NCBI RefSeq assembly: GCF_000466485.1
Contig: NZ_KE992872.1
Coordinates: 1 to 47,387, forward strand
From: [Clostridium] symbiosum ATCC 14940
Lineage (GTDB): Bacteria; Bacillota; Clostridia; Lachnospirales; Lachnospiraceae
Length of the DNA stretch: 47,387 nt
Direction: 5' to 3'
Numbering within the stretch: the first letter of the stretch is position 1; each line of letters begins with the position of its first letter. Below are positions 35,327 through 43,920 of the stretch, one piece after another. A program made the translations under genes and the position numbers. The notes below the pieces were generated by a model that did no database searches, was not told where the DNA came from, and saw nothing but the letters and a program-made list of their open reading frames with translations.

Positions 35327-36712
35327 TTATGAAAGGCCCTGGCCCTTTCCAACAGTAAAATACAAAATCAGCACGATAACGGCAGGCGCGACAAAACGCA
35401 CGATAAACTCCCAGGCCCTTCTGAGACGGAACGGGTACCGGCCCCCGGAGCTGATTTCCTCCGACGCCTTCCCTTTTCCCCAAATCCAGCCTGCAAAAAT
35501 ACAGAAACAGAGTGAACCCACGGGGATCATCAGATTATCAGTGAACTTCTCCATCACCGCATTCATCGGCAGCATCTGGATTCCTTTCGAAAAGTCGAAC
35601 CAGGGCAGGTTGATATTCCTCGACTCCAGCTGGGAAAGGGAATATCCCGCGCTGAGAAACGCCATCGGAACCGACAAAATCACAGTCGCCTTCAGCCTGG
35701 AAACCTTCCATTCCTCCGTAATGAAGGCAACACAGCTTTCCAGAATACTGATTGCGCTGGTGAGCGCCGCCAAAAACAGGAGCACGAAAAAGAACAGTCC
35801 GAAGATCCTTCCTCCCGGAAGCCCGTCAAATACCTCAGGCAGGGCCATAAAAGCAAAGCCTCCGCCCATACCAAGGCCTTCGGCTCCCAAGGTAACAAAC
35901 ACAACCGGAATAATTGCAAAAGCCGCCAGAAATGCCACCAGCGTATCCAGAACGCAGATGCAGGCCGCGCTCTTTACAAGATTGTCTTTTTTCGGTACAT
36001 AGGAGCCATAAGTCACCATGATTCCCATTCCGACGGAGAGGGAGAAAAATGCCTGTCCAAGCGCTCCTACTAACGTATCCCGGTTAAAGCTTCCCGGTTT
36101 AATTGTGAGCATGTAGGAAAGCCCCTCTCCTGCACCCGGAAGCGTCACCGCCCGTACCGCGCAGGCAACTAACAGGATGAACAAAGCCGGCATCAGAATC
36201 TTGCTGACCCTCTCGATACCCTCAGAAACGCCCTTCACAACAACATAGATACAAAGAACCAGAAATACGAACCCCCATGCAAGCGGCTGTACCGGTTCCG
36301 AGATAAAGTTTACAAAATATTCCTGGTAAGACACGGTTCCGTTGCCAAACCCCGGCTCGGCCAGGTAGGCAAAAATATATTTAAGAACCCATCCTCCTAC
36401 CACACTATAATAGGACATAATGACAAAGAGTGTCAATACACCGATTCCGCCTGCAAACGTCCATTTTTTATTGAGCTGGTGAAACGCCCCTACAACGTTT
36501 TTTTGTGTAGCTCTTCCGATGGAAAGTTCAGCCAGCATAACCGGAAAGCCTACCAAGGCCACAATCACAATATAAGACAGTAAAAATGCCCCGCCGCCAT
36601 ATGCTCCGGTCTTTCCCGGAAACTTCCAGATATTGCCCAGACCAACGGCAGATCCTGCCGCCGCCAGAATAAATCCCATATTGCTGGCCCACTGGCCTCT
36701 TCTCTGATTCAT
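35327..36712 (-). CDS. Sodium-dependent transporter, NSS family
   Basis: 461 aa from MNQRRGQWASN, chosen because AGGGGG lies 7 bases upstream. The N-terminal MGFILAAAGSAVGLGNIWKFPG is the hallmark of the neurotransmitter:sodium symporter family (LeuT/TnaT/MhsT). About eleven to twelve spans are visible, ending in FTVGKGQGL. Bacterial members import amino acids, often tryptophan, tyrosine or branched-chain residues, with Na+. Its promoter lies about 100 bases upstream, with a perfect 7-bp inverted repeat at the predicted transcription start. Confidence 0.92.
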   Translation of the reverse strand: MNQRRGQWASNMGFILAAAGSAVGLGNIWKFPGKTGAYGGGAFLLSYIVIVALVGFPVMLAELSIGRATQKNVVGAFHQLNKKWTFAGGIGVLTLFVIMSYYSVVGGWVLKYIFAYLAEPGFGNGTVSYQEYFVNFISEPVQPLAWGFVFLVLCIYVVVKGVSEGIERVSKILMPALFILLVACAVRAVTLPGAGEGLSYMLTIKPGSFNRDTLVGALGQAFFSLSVGMGIMVTYGSYVPKKDNLVKSAACICVLDTLVAFLAAFAIIPVVFVTLGAEGLGMGGGFAFMALPEVFDGLPGGRIFGLFFFVLLFLAALTSAISILESCVAFITEEWKVSRLKATVILSVPMAFLSAGYSLSQLESRNINLPWFDFSKGIQMLPMNAVMEKFTDNLMIPVGSLCFCIFAGWIWGKGKASEEISSGGRYPFRLRRAWEFIVRFVAPAVIVLILYFTVGKGQGLS

Positions 36713-36816
36713 GATAATTCCCCCTGAATATAATTTGTTAAGCATCTGTAAATGCGGTTGTTCCCAAGTGTTTGTATTTCTGGGACAAACACCCGAAACG
36801 CAGACGCACGTCTGCT

Positions 36817-36845
36817 ATAATAGCAGATTTATACAGAAATGTCCA
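36817..36845 (-). promoter_or_regulatory. Promoter of the sodium-dependent transporter
   Basis: On the minus strand TGGACA (36840-36845), a 17-base spacer and TATTAT (36817-36822). GCAGACG/CGTCTGC (36800-36815) lies at the predicted start site, and GTGTTTGT/ACAAACAC follows in the leader. Either may be an operator or control hairpin. Confidence 0.55.
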
Positions 36846-37161
36846 TTTTCCGGAGGTCACCCAGATATACGAAATAGTTATTCCAGCTATAACCTGCAGC
36901 TATTTCATGTATTTATATGGCGGACTATTGTAAAATTTATACGGACATAGCCTTTTCCTTGCCCGGGACTCCTTTTCCGCAGTCCACCCGAAGACCAGCC
37001 GCAAAGCCTTATTTTCCGGCACTTTTCCGGTATTTTCCCGGCCGTATATTCAGTGAAATAGCAAAATTATTTTGGAAAAATAAATTTTAATGAACTTTTT
37101 ATTCCCATTTTCTCGATTTAATGGTAAAATAGTTACAATAGTGAGTTAGGAGGTGCTGAAT
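36846..37161 (+). other. Intergenic stretch upstream of darA
   Basis: Between the transporter promoter and the c-di-AMP receptor gene. Only a weak -10 (TAAAAT, about 37124) upstream of darA and AGGAGGTG at 37148-37155 can be named. No ORF or structured RNA recognised. Confidence 0.45.
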
Positions 37162-37497
37162 ATGAAGATGATTATGGCAATTATCGGAAGCGAGGATGCG
37201 GATGATTTAGTTTACGAATTAAACCAGAATTCTTTCTTTGTTACTAAACTTTCCACCATGGGCGGTTTTTTAAAGAAGAAAAGTACGACTCTGATGCTGG
37301 GCGTTGACGACAGCCGTGTTGAGGAAGCGATTACCATTATCAAAAAGATGTCAGGAACAAGAGAACAACTGGTTTACACACCACCAACCATGGCCGGGAA
37401 CTGCTGCCCAACTGTCAATATGACGGTTCCGATGAATATGAAGGTGGGCGGTTCCACAATCTTTGTTATGAATGTTGAAGATTTCCAGAAATTTTAA
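37162..37497 (+). CDS. darA: Cyclic-di-AMP receptor, DarA/PstA-like
   Basis: 111 aa from MKMIMAIIGSEDA. An upstream in-frame GTG lies within the ribosome site and is rejected; AGGAGGTG lies 6 bases before the ATG. The fold is PII-like: the MAIIGSEDADDLVYELNQN start, the T-loop TMGGFLKKKSTTLMLGVDD, and the C-terminal GGSTIFVMNVEDFQKF are diagnostic of the DarA/PstA (DUF970) family that binds c-di-AMP as a trimer. It relays second-messenger status to unknown targets. It stands alone with its own terminator. Confidence 0.93.
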   Translation: MKMIMAIIGSEDADDLVYELNQNSFFVTKLSTMGGFLKKKSTTLMLGVDDSRVEEAITIIKKMSGTREQLVYTPPTMAGNCCPTVNMTVPMNMKVGGSTIFVMNVEDFQKF

Positions 37498-37531
37498 CCA
37501 TACCGTTTTACGGTGTGACAGTTCTCTACAG

Positions 37532-37565
37532 AAAAAAGCCGGATGATTCATATCCGGCTTTTTTG
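37532..37565 (+). terminator. Terminator after darA
   Basis: A stem of AAAAAGCCGGAT with ATCCGGCTTTTT and T-tract, 35 bases after the stop of darA. Nearly perfect intrinsic terminator. Confidence 0.9.
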
Positions 37566-37566
37566 C

Positions 37567-37695
37567 GTAACAGTTCAGCCATGATGTATTCCGCTAGGCG
37601 TTTTTTGCCGTTTCTGTGCATAATTGATGACGGTGACCTGTGCGCGGATCGTGCAGGATCGTTTGTTGCAGTTCGGACGAAGGCTGAACTGCAAC
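37567..37695. repeat. Dispersed repeat, shortened copy D
   Basis: Ends GTAACAGTTCAGCC and GGCTGAACTGCAAC pair at 12 of 14 positions. Internal TGTATTCCGC and TTTCTGTGCAT blocks match copy A, while the middle is deleted. A segment GGTGACCTGTGCGCGG inside it also occurs just outside copy A at about 30267-30282. Confidence 0.55.
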
Positions 37696-37786
37696 TTTTT
37701 TGCACCCGGAAAATATAAAAAGATTGACTTTTTGAAACCCAGCCTGTAAAATCATATGAAAGTGAACACTTGCACGAGGTGAATAG

Positions 37787-38368
37787 ATGGATGCTACAAG
37801 CCAAAAAATCATAGATGCGACAATGGGATTAATCAGAGATAAAGGATATGTCGCAACTACCACAAAAGATATTGCCAGGGCCGCCGGAGTCAATGAATGT
37901 ACTCTTTTCAGAAAGTTCAAGAGCAAAAAAGAGATTGCCCTCAGCGGAATGGAGCAGGAAAAATGGCTCGGGAATCTGACACCGGAGGTATTTACCAATG
38001 TAGTGTGGGAATTACAGCCGGATTTGGAAATGTTCATGAACACCTACATGGAGAAAATCACCCCCGATTTCGTCAACCTGTCCATAGGGCTGAGAGCGCC
38101 CCAGTTATACGAGGAAACGGCTCCGCTGATTATGAAAATCCCCCAGGCCTTTCTCTCCTCCCTGACCGGCTATCTCGAGGAGATGGAACATCGCGGCAAA
38201 CTTCCCCGACAGGATTTTGAATGTCTTGCAATGACAATCTTCTCCGCAACTTTCGGCTTTACATTTCTGAAGGCCTCCTTCGGAGAGAATCTGACCAAAG
38301 CGGAGCGCAGGGATTTTGTCAGAAAAAGTGTGGAAACCTTTGTCGGCGGAATACCGCAGATAAAATAA
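37787..38368 (+). CDS. TetR/AcrR-family regulator
   Basis: 193 aa. The N-terminal helix-turn-helix (TTTKDIARAAGVNECTLFRKFKSK, residues about 25-48) is of the TetR class. The C-terminal helical domain is a ligand-binding region of unknown specificity. GAGGTG precedes the ATG. It lies upstream of ilvBN on the same strand, separated by a 160-base gap with a strong hairpin, so a direct link to branched-chain synthesis is not shown. Confidence 0.85.
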   Translation: MDATSQKIIDATMGLIRDKGYVATTTKDIARAAGVNECTLFRKFKSKKEIALSGMEQEKWLGNLTPEVFTNVVWELQPDLEMFMNTYMEKITPDFVNLSIGLRAPQLYEETAPLIMKIPQAFLSSLTGYLEEMEHRGKLPRQDFECLAMTIFSATFGFTFLKASFGENLTKAERRDFVRKSVETFVGGIPQIK

Positions 38369-38424
38369 ACATTTTGTACCTGTCCGGTGAAAAAATACAG
38401 AACCGGCAGGCTTTTCAGGGGCCA

Positions 38425-38457
38425 TTGACAGAACAGGCACTGCCGTCCGGCAGTGCC
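38425..38457 (+). other. GC-rich hairpin in the ilvB upstream region
   Basis: A 9-bp perfect stem (GGCACTGCC with GGCAGTGCC, 4-base loop). No T-tract follows, so it is not a clear terminator. It could end tetR transcription weakly or belong to an ilv leader. No T-box sequence is visible. Confidence 0.4.
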
Positions 38458-38528
38458 ATAATCTAACCCGTTAATACAAGCAAGTACATGCATTCCAAAT
38501 ATAAAGACGTTTGAAGGAGGTAGCTATC

Positions 38529-40253
38529 ATGATATCAGGAGCCGAATTATTTGTTAAAGCATTAAAAGCGGAACACGTTGACACCATTTTCGCTTATCCG
38601 GGAGGACAGGCTATCGACTTATTTGACGCACTGTATGGAGAAAAGAGTATCCATGTCATTCTCCCGCGCCATGAACAGGGCTTGGTTCATGCGGCCGACG
38701 GATATGCCCGTTCCACAAAAAAGACCGGGGTGTGCCTGGTGACGAGCGGCCCGGGCGCCACAAATCTTGTCACCGGAATTGCAACAGCGAATTATGACAG
38801 TGTCCCACTGGTATGCTTCACCGGTCAGGTGCCCGTGGGCCTCATCGGAAACGACGCATTCCAGGAAGTTGATATTGTAGGCATCACAAGGAGCATCTGT
38901 AAATACGCGGTCACTGTCAGGCGGAGGGAAGAACTGGGAAGTATTATCAAAAAAGCTTTCTACATCGCTCATACAGGTAAACCAGGTGTGGTGGTCGTGG
39001 ATCTTCCCAAGGATATCCAACAGGAAAACGGCAGCGGCATCTATCCGGTGCCGATCGAACTCAGGGGCTGTAAACCGAACGTTTCCGTCCATATGGGCCA
39101 GATAAAAAAGGCGGTCGGACTGTTAAACCAGTCAGAGAAGCCCGTCTTTTTAGTGGGAGGAGGCGTCCTCATTTCAGGTGCGGAACGAGAGATGACAAGA
39201 CTGGCAGAGATGACGAATATTCCGGTAGTCACGACGATCATGGGTAAAGGCGCCCTCCCTTCCTCCCATCCCCTCTACGTTGGAAATCTCGGAATTCATG
39301 GATGTTATGCCGCCAACTTTGCCGTCAGCAGCTGTGACCTCCTGTTTTCCATCGGAACAAGATTTAACGACCGGATCACAGGAAAAATCGGAGATTTTGC
39401 AAAGAATGCCTCCATTGTCCATATTGATATCGATTCTGCCTCCATTTCCAGGAATATTGCCGTGGATGTCCCGATTGTCTCAGATGCAAAAGAGGCAATC
39501 CTCGCCCTTCTTGAAAAAGCCTGCCCGCTGTGTACTAAAGAATGGCTCAGGACGATAGACGGCTGGAAACGCGAACACCCTCTCGCAGCAGAACGGCCCG
39601 GATTGACACCTCAGCGCATCATCCAATCCATCAACCGCATTTTTGACCGCGCAATTATTGCCACCGATGTAGGACAAAACCAGTTGTGGGCCACACAATT
39701 TCTGGAGCTTGGGGAGGGCAGGAAGATGCTGACGTCGGGAGGGCTTGGAACCATGGGCTACGGTTTTCCCGCCGCAATCGGCGCAAAGGCCGGAAATCCG
39801 GATATGGATGTTATCGTCATATCAGGTGACGGAGGCTTCCAGATGAACGTCCAGGAAATGGCTACAGCCGTGGCATACGAACTGCCTGTCATTATCTGTA
39901 TTTTCAATAACGGCTATCTTGGAAATGTAAGACAGTGGCAGGAAATGTTCTTTGACCGGCATTACTCCTCCACCTGTATCCAACGCCGCAAAAGCTGTCC
40001 CCTCCCCTGCAATTCCCCGGGTGAGAACTGTCCTGACTATATCCCGGATTTTATAAAGCTGGCCGGAAGCTACGGCGCCGCCGGGATCCGGGTAACTGCC
40101 GAGGAGGAGATCGACAAAGCCCTGCTCAGCGCAAAACGGAACAAAAAAGGTCCTACCGTCATTGAATTTATTATTGGCCGGGAAGAAAACGTCCTGCCGA
40201 TCGTGCCTCCGGGAAACCGGCTCAGCGATATGATATTAGAAAGGAAGGGATAA
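38529..40253 (+). CDS. ilvB: Acetolactate synthase catalytic subunit
   Basis: 574 aa from MISGAELFVKALK; AAGGAGGT lies 7 bases before this ATG. It condenses two pyruvates (or pyruvate and 2-ketobutyrate) for valine, leucine and isoleucine synthesis. The three parts of a TPP enzyme are visible: the N-terminal pyrimidine-binding domain with catalytic HEQGLVHAADGYA, the middle FAD-type domain, and the C-terminal diphosphate site GDGGFQMNVQ...NNGYLGN. An unusual Cys-rich insertion (C483, C490, C494 and C501, spacing x6, x3, x6) replaces the short loop after RHYSS. It may bind metal. The regulatory subunit follows directly. Confidence 0.93.
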   Translation: MISGAELFVKALKAEHVDTIFAYPGGQAIDLFDALYGEKSIHVILPRHEQGLVHAADGYARSTKKTGVCLVTSGPGATNLVTGIATANYDSVPLVCFTGQVPVGLIGNDAFQEVDIVGITRSICKYAVTVRRREELGSIIKKAFYIAHTGKPGVVVVDLPKDIQQENGSGIYPVPIELRGCKPNVSVHMGQIKKAVGLLNQSEKPVFLVGGGVLISGAEREMTRLAEMTNIPVVTTIMGKGALPSSHPLYVGNLGIHGCYAANFAVSSCDLLFSIGTRFNDRITGKIGDFAKNASIVHIDIDSASISRNIAVDVPIVSDAKEAILALLEKACPLCTKEWLRTIDGWKREHPLAAERPGLTPQRIIQSINRIFDRAIIATDVGQNQLWATQFLELGEGRKMLTSGGLGTMGYGFPAAIGAKAGNPDMDVIVISGDGGFQMNVQEMATAVAYELPVIICIFNNGYLGNVRQWQEMFFDRHYSSTCIQRRKSCPLPCNSPGENCPDYIPDFIKLAGSYGAAGIRVTAEEEIDKALLSAKRNKKGPTVIEFIIGREENVLPIVPPGNRLSDMILERKG

Positions 40254-40748
40254 ATGATGAAAAAACGATGGATCAGCCTGTTTGTAGAAAATGATATCGG
40301 TGTCCTGGCACGAATCTCCGGCCTGTTTTCCGGCAAATCCTATAATCTGGACAGCCTCACGGTCGGAAGAACGGAGGATAGGACCGTATCCCGCATGACG
40401 ATCAGCCTGACAGGCGATGACATGACCTTTGAGCAGGTAAAAAAACAACTGGCCCGGTGTGTTGAAGTGATTAAGGTGGTAGATTTTACCGATGCCGCCA
40501 TCCACAGAAAAGAAATCATGTTTATCAAGATCCAAAACTGTACCGAAGCGGATATGACTGAGCTATTCAGGATTGCCGGCGTATATCAGGTTAAAATTGC
40601 CGGATACTCCCCTTCCTCCGTCCTGTTAGAAAGTGTCAGGACAGAGGAAGAAAATGATGAGCTGGCTCATCTTCTGGAACATCGCTTTACAAACAGAATG
40701 GAAATTGTGAGAGGCGGAAGCGTCGCAGTGGAGTCGGTCCGCACTTAA
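40254..40748 (+). CDS. ilvN: Acetolactate synthase regulatory subunit
   Basis: 164 aa. An N-terminal ACT domain (WISLFVENDIGVLARISGLFSGKSYNLDSLTVG) senses valine, and the C-terminal IlvN domain (KEIMFIKIQNC onward) contacts IlvB. The start follows the ilvB stop with no gap (TAAATGATG). Either of two adjacent ATGs may be used. The stop overlaps the convergent MBL gene by 4 bases. Confidence 0.92.
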   Translation: MMKKRWISLFVENDIGVLARISGLFSGKSYNLDSLTVGRTEDRTVSRMTISLTGDDMTFEQVKKQLARCVEVIKVVDFTDAAIHRKEIMFIKIQNCTEADMTELFRIAGVYQVKIAGYSPSSVLLESVRTEEENDELAHLLEHRFTNRMEIVRGGSVAVESVRT

Positions 40749-41653
40749 ATTGCTCCGCCATCACTCGTCCCGTCATTAACGCTGCACCACACAAGCCGGT
40801 TGTCCGCTATTTCCGCAGCCGCCTCTCCCCTGTCATGCAGCCAGGAGAGATAGGAACGTACCGTACTTCCCACCAGCACATACTGGTTATAATCCATTAC
40901 AAGCCCGTAGTGTTCGAACACCGCTTTCAGGATCTCCTCAAAGCCGCGGGGCTTTGTGCAAATCTCCTTTATAATGCCGGCAATTTCCAGAATCTTTTTC
41001 CTGTTCGCTTCAGCCAGGGGCCTAATATCCTCAACCGGCTCCGCATGGGCCGGGATATACAGCCTCCCTTCCAGTGTTTTAAGCTTTTCAAGGCTGTTTA
41101 AATACTCCTGGACATCATACAAAAATGATACATGATACTTTTCAAGGATATTTTCTCCGGTCAGACAGTCTGCCAGAAACCACACGCCGTCGTCCGTCTT
41201 AATAGCCGACATGGAAAAGGAGTGGCCGTTTACAGCCATCATCTCCAGCCCCTCAGGAAGTACCTCCGGGGTCAGGGGAAGCGCCCCGCTCGGCTGGGCC
41301 ATCAGAAATTTGTTGCGAAGCTCCTTAAACGGATAACCGCCATATAAAAAAGACGGTTCCAGAACCGGATACTGTGTAAATGCCAGATCAGGACCGGCCG
41401 TATAGACGGAACAGCCTGTCCTCTGCGCCAGAAGGCTGTTTCCGCCGATGTGGTCGGCATGGGAATGGGTGTTAATCACCATCTTAAGCTTCCATCCGCC
41501 GGCCTCCAGTATTTTCAGAACCTTTTTCCCCGCATCCTTGTCATTGCCGCTGTCTATCAGACAGACCTCGCTGTCATTCAGTCTGTAAAGCCCCATTTTC
41601 GCCGGGCAATTAATATAATATGTCTTTTCTCCTGCCTGAATCAGTTCGTACAT
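40745..41653 (-). CDS. MBL-fold metallohydrolase
   Basis: 302 aa from MYELIQAGEKTYYIN; AAGGAGG precedes it and the upstream in-frame ATG lacks a site. The metal motif THSHADHIGG and later metal-binding positions around VNGHSFSM, WFLADCLTG and YIPAHAEPV identify a beta-lactamase-fold hydrolase. The C-terminal 90 residues form a winged-helix-like extension. Enzymes of this family hydrolyse thioesters, lactones or phosphoesters; the substrate is unknown. Single gene. Confidence 0.85.
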   Translation of the reverse strand: MYELIQAGEKTYYINCPAKMGLYRLNDSEVCLIDSGNDKDAGKKVLKILEAGGWKLKMVINTHSHADHIGGNSLLAQRTGCSVYTAGPDLAFTQYPVLEPSFLYGGYPFKELRNKFLMAQPSGALPLTPEVLPEGLEMMAVNGHSFSMSAIKTDDGVWFLADCLTGENILEKYHVSFLYDVQEYLNSLEKLKTLEGRLYIPAHAEPVEDIRPLAEANRKKILEIAGIIKEICTKPRGFEEILKAVFEHYGLVMDYNQYVLVGSTVRSYLSWLHDRGEAAAEIADNRLVWCSVNDGTSDGGAI

Positions 41654-41735
41654 GCTCCTTTTCCTCCTTTTTGTTTTCACTGCCAGCATAGATTCTTATT
41701 ATGTCCGCCGTCTATTCATCCGGTCCGGTATTCCA

Positions 41736-42386
41736 TCAATATTCTTTCTCCCTGAATATGACGACGGCCAGCGGATAGGATACTGCAAAAGCTGCCGCCG
41801 AACATAAAAGTAAAATGAGCGCACTTGTAATCACCTGCCATACCGCCGGTTCCGGGCCGAAATACAGATTGATCAGGCTGACAAGCCCCATAAAAATCAG
41901 GATTGCCGCAAGCAGGCTGATGCCCAATACCACTTCGCTCCGCTCTTCCCCTGTCAAATAAAAAAGCGGGAAAAAGATTGCTACCATCAGGAGACTGATT
42001 CCAACTCCTGCGGCAAACAGAAGAAGAATATCCGTATTTCGGTCAAAGGGAAAACCATGTAACAGCCATGAAAGCCCCACCACCGCGCCTGCAAAAGCCA
42101 TTCCGACAAACAGCCAGATTAACTGACTGATAAAATGGCTCTTCACAATATCCGCCCGCCTGACTGGCGCCGTCAATTTATATTTTCCCCACTTTGAGAT
42201 AAACTCCTTGCGCAGGCTGGAACTCATATTGACTGAAAATCCAATCACAGCGAGAAATATGTAGCCGATGAGAAGCGATTGGCTGATTACGGCAGCCGCA
42301 AAAAGTCCCAAAAGGAGCATAAAGCCTGAAAAGACTTTTGCATTGGCACGAACCGCATAATAATTATTTATAAGAAGCCCCCTCAT
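41736..42386 (-). CDS. ABC-2 type membrane protein, second cassette
   Basis: 216 aa with about six spans (FMLLLGLFAAAVISQSLLIGYIFLAVIGF, FVGMAFAGAVVGLSWLL and others) and the N-terminus MRGLLINNYYAVRANAKVF. It resembles the partner at 24194-24832 in length and layout. Its start overlaps the end of the ATPase gene by 4 bases, so they are coupled. Exporter half; substrate unknown. Confidence 0.85.
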   Translation of the reverse strand: MRGLLINNYYAVRANAKVFSGFMLLLGLFAAAVISQSLLIGYIFLAVIGFSVNMSSSLRKEFISKWGKYKLTAPVRRADIVKSHFISQLIWLFVGMAFAGAVVGLSWLLHGFPFDRNTDILLLFAAGVGISLLMVAIFFPLFYLTGEERSEVVLGISLLAAILIFMGLVSLINLYFGPEPAVWQVITSALILLLCSAAAFAVSYPLAVVIFREKEY

Positions 42387-43249
42387 ACCCGTTCCCCCTT
42401 TACCAGCAAAAGCATAATTTCATCAACAGAGACATGGTCCATCACAATATCTTTATATTTTTGCTGTGCTTTTCTTCCGTTTTCTACAAGCACATCAATC
42501 TGAAAATCCCTTTTCCTGTAAGCAAGAAAATCGCCTGGGTCCAATGTGAGAAATTGGCTTTCTTTGCAGCGCATAACAGCAAAATCATATGCCAGTTCAT
42601 TTTTAGACGCGGTCATGATCAGCCTTCCGTTATGAATAAATGTGATATAATCCGCAATCTTTTCCAAATCACTGGTGATATGGGAAGACAGAAGAATCGA
42701 ATGGCTTTCATCCTGCACAAACTCTAAAAATACATCCAGCATTTCCTCACGCATAATGGGGTCTAAACCGCTGGTGGCCTCATCCAGAATCAGTAATTGG
42801 GGATGGTGCGACAAAGCCACGGCAACAGCTAACTTCATCGTCATTCCCCTGGAATAATGTTTGATTTTCTGTCCGTCCGGTAAATGAAAGACTTCTAAAT
42901 ACCTCTGAAACAAAGAATGATCCCACTGCGTATAAAGTCCCTCCATCACCTTGGATAATTGTCTTGCATTCCAGTAAGAAGGAAAATTATCGCCGTCATA
43001 GACGACGCCGATTTGCTCTCTCATATCTGTATCTGAGTCCAGCATTTCCCGGCCGAATATTTTCACTGTCCCGCTGTCCTTTTTAATTGTATTGAGAATG
43101 CAGCTAATCGTAGTTGTCTTGCCTGCTCCATTCTCCCCGACAAATCCTAAAACAGCCCCGTATGGCAATGAAAAAGTTACATTATCCAGAACAAAATCCG
43201 ACTTTGGATAAGTCTTGGATACCTGCTGCAGCTCTAATATATTCTCCAT
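42383..43249 (-). CDS. ABC transporter ATP-binding protein, second cassette
   Basis: 288 aa. Walker A is GENGAGKTTT, the signature is YSRGMTMKLAV, Walker B is LLILDEATSGLDP, and LLSSHITSDLEKIADY carries the switch His. Nearly all conserved blocks match the ATPase at 23339-24193, including the C-terminal DEIMLLLVKGE. It follows the GntR gene after one base. The cassette is a paralogue of the one at 22962-24832 but on the opposite strand, about 18 kb away. Confidence 0.9.
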   Translation of the reverse strand: MENILELQQVSKTYPKSDFVLDNVTFSLPYGAVLGFVGENGAGKTTTISCILNTIKKDSGTVKIFGREMLDSDTDMREQIGVVYDGDNFPSYWNARQLSKVMEGLYTQWDHSLFQRYLEVFHLPDGQKIKHYSRGMTMKLAVAVALSHHPQLLILDEATSGLDPIMREEMLDVFLEFVQDESHSILLSSHITSDLEKIADYITFIHNGRLIMTASKNELAYDFAVMRCKESQFLTLDPGDFLAYRKRDFQIDVLVENGRKAQQKYKDIVMDHVSVDEIMLLLVKGERV

Positions 43250-43250
43250 G

Positions 43251-43628
43251 CTATTCGTCCTCCCGGTAAAACATTGCCAACAGCTCCGTCAGTTTTTCAA
43301 GGGAAATATTGCTCGTCCGTCCGATTTCTGCTGCCGCCTGTAAATGTTCCTCTGCTATACGCTGCTGCTCCTCCTGATAAAATTCCTTGTTCTGTGCCGA
43401 TACAAAACTTCCTCTGCCAACCGTTGTCTCGATAAAACCGTCCCTTTGCAAATCTTCATAGGCTTTTTGAACCGTAATGACGCTGACATGGATTGCTTTT
43501 GCCAATGCGCGCATTGACGGAATCGCATCACCGGCCGCCAGTTCCCCGCTCATTATCATCGCCTTTATCTGTGAAGTAATCTGCTCATAGATCGGCTTGT
43601 TGGCATTATTACTGATAATAATTTCCAT
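43251..43628 (-). CDS. GntR-family repressor, YtrA-like, second cassette
   Basis: 125 aa. GntR winged helix (KPIYEQITSQIKAMIMSGEL and VSVITVQKAYEDLQ) with a short YtrA-type tail. Strongly similar to the regulator at 22962-23336. A promoter with a perfect palindromic operator overlapping its -10 lies just upstream, so autorepression is likely. Confidence 0.9.
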   Translation of the reverse strand: MEIIISNNANKPIYEQITSQIKAMIMSGELAAGDAIPSMRALAKAIHVSVITVQKAYEDLQRDGFIETTVGRGSFVSAQNKEFYQEEQQRIAEEHLQAAAEIGRTSNISLEKLTELLAMFYREDE

Positions 43629-43657
43629 AAGCCACTGCCCTCATTTCAATTGTACTT

Positions 43658-43699
43658 AATGTACAAGTACATTATATCAGCATTTCAGCCTACAGTCAA
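43658..43699 (-). promoter_or_regulatory. Promoter and palindromic operator of the second GntR cassette
   Basis: TTGACT (43694-43699), a 17-base spacer and TATAAT (43671-43676) on the minus strand. The perfect 16-bp palindrome AATGTACTTGTACATT (43658-43673) overlaps the -10 and start site. Its half-site TGTACTTGT is also present after the -10 of the first cassette. Confidence 0.8.
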
Positions 43700-43737
43700 T
43701 CAGAAATAGACGATGTTAAAAGGGGCAGATAAATTAA

Positions 43738-43769
43738 AAGCGGCGGTATCATTCACGATACCGCCGCTT
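43738..43769 (-). terminator. Terminator of the disrupted tRNA gene
   Basis: A 13-bp perfect stem (AAGCGGCGGTATC with GATACCGCCGCTT) followed on the minus strand by TTTTAATTT. It lies about 30 bases downstream of the tRNA 3' fragment and is its natural terminator. Confidence 0.85.
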
Positions 43770-43797
43770 AAACTCTGCACTGAGAATTATAATTCAG

Positions 43798-43822
43798 TGC
43801 GGGTGACAGGACTTGAACCCGT
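43798..43822 (-). tRNA. tRNA 3' fragment, likely attachment site
   Basis: On the minus strand the T-arm ACGGGTTCAAGTCCTGT is followed by the acceptor end CACCCGCA. The rest of the tRNA (D arm, anticodon) is absent upstream. The acceptor implies a GCGGGTG 5' strand, which fits a leucine- or glycine-type tRNA. A displaced tRNA 3' end next to its terminator is the usual scar at the far end of an element integrated into a tRNA gene, so the element extends rightward from here and an intact tRNA is expected beyond the window. Confidence 0.7.
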
Positions 43823-43920
43823 TAAATCAAATACCCCAAAACCCTGTAACTGCAAGGAACATTGTAATCACGGGACATGCAGCGCATATCATTTTACATC
43901 ATTATGTTATAAAATACCCT

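Noticed and set aside
38425-38462. Promoter TTGACA...CATAAT before ilvB
   Set aside because: The spacer would be 26 bases, and it spans a hairpin.
43798-43880. A complete tRNA gene
   Set aside because: Only the T-arm and acceptor end are present; no anticodon stem or D arm can be folded upstream.
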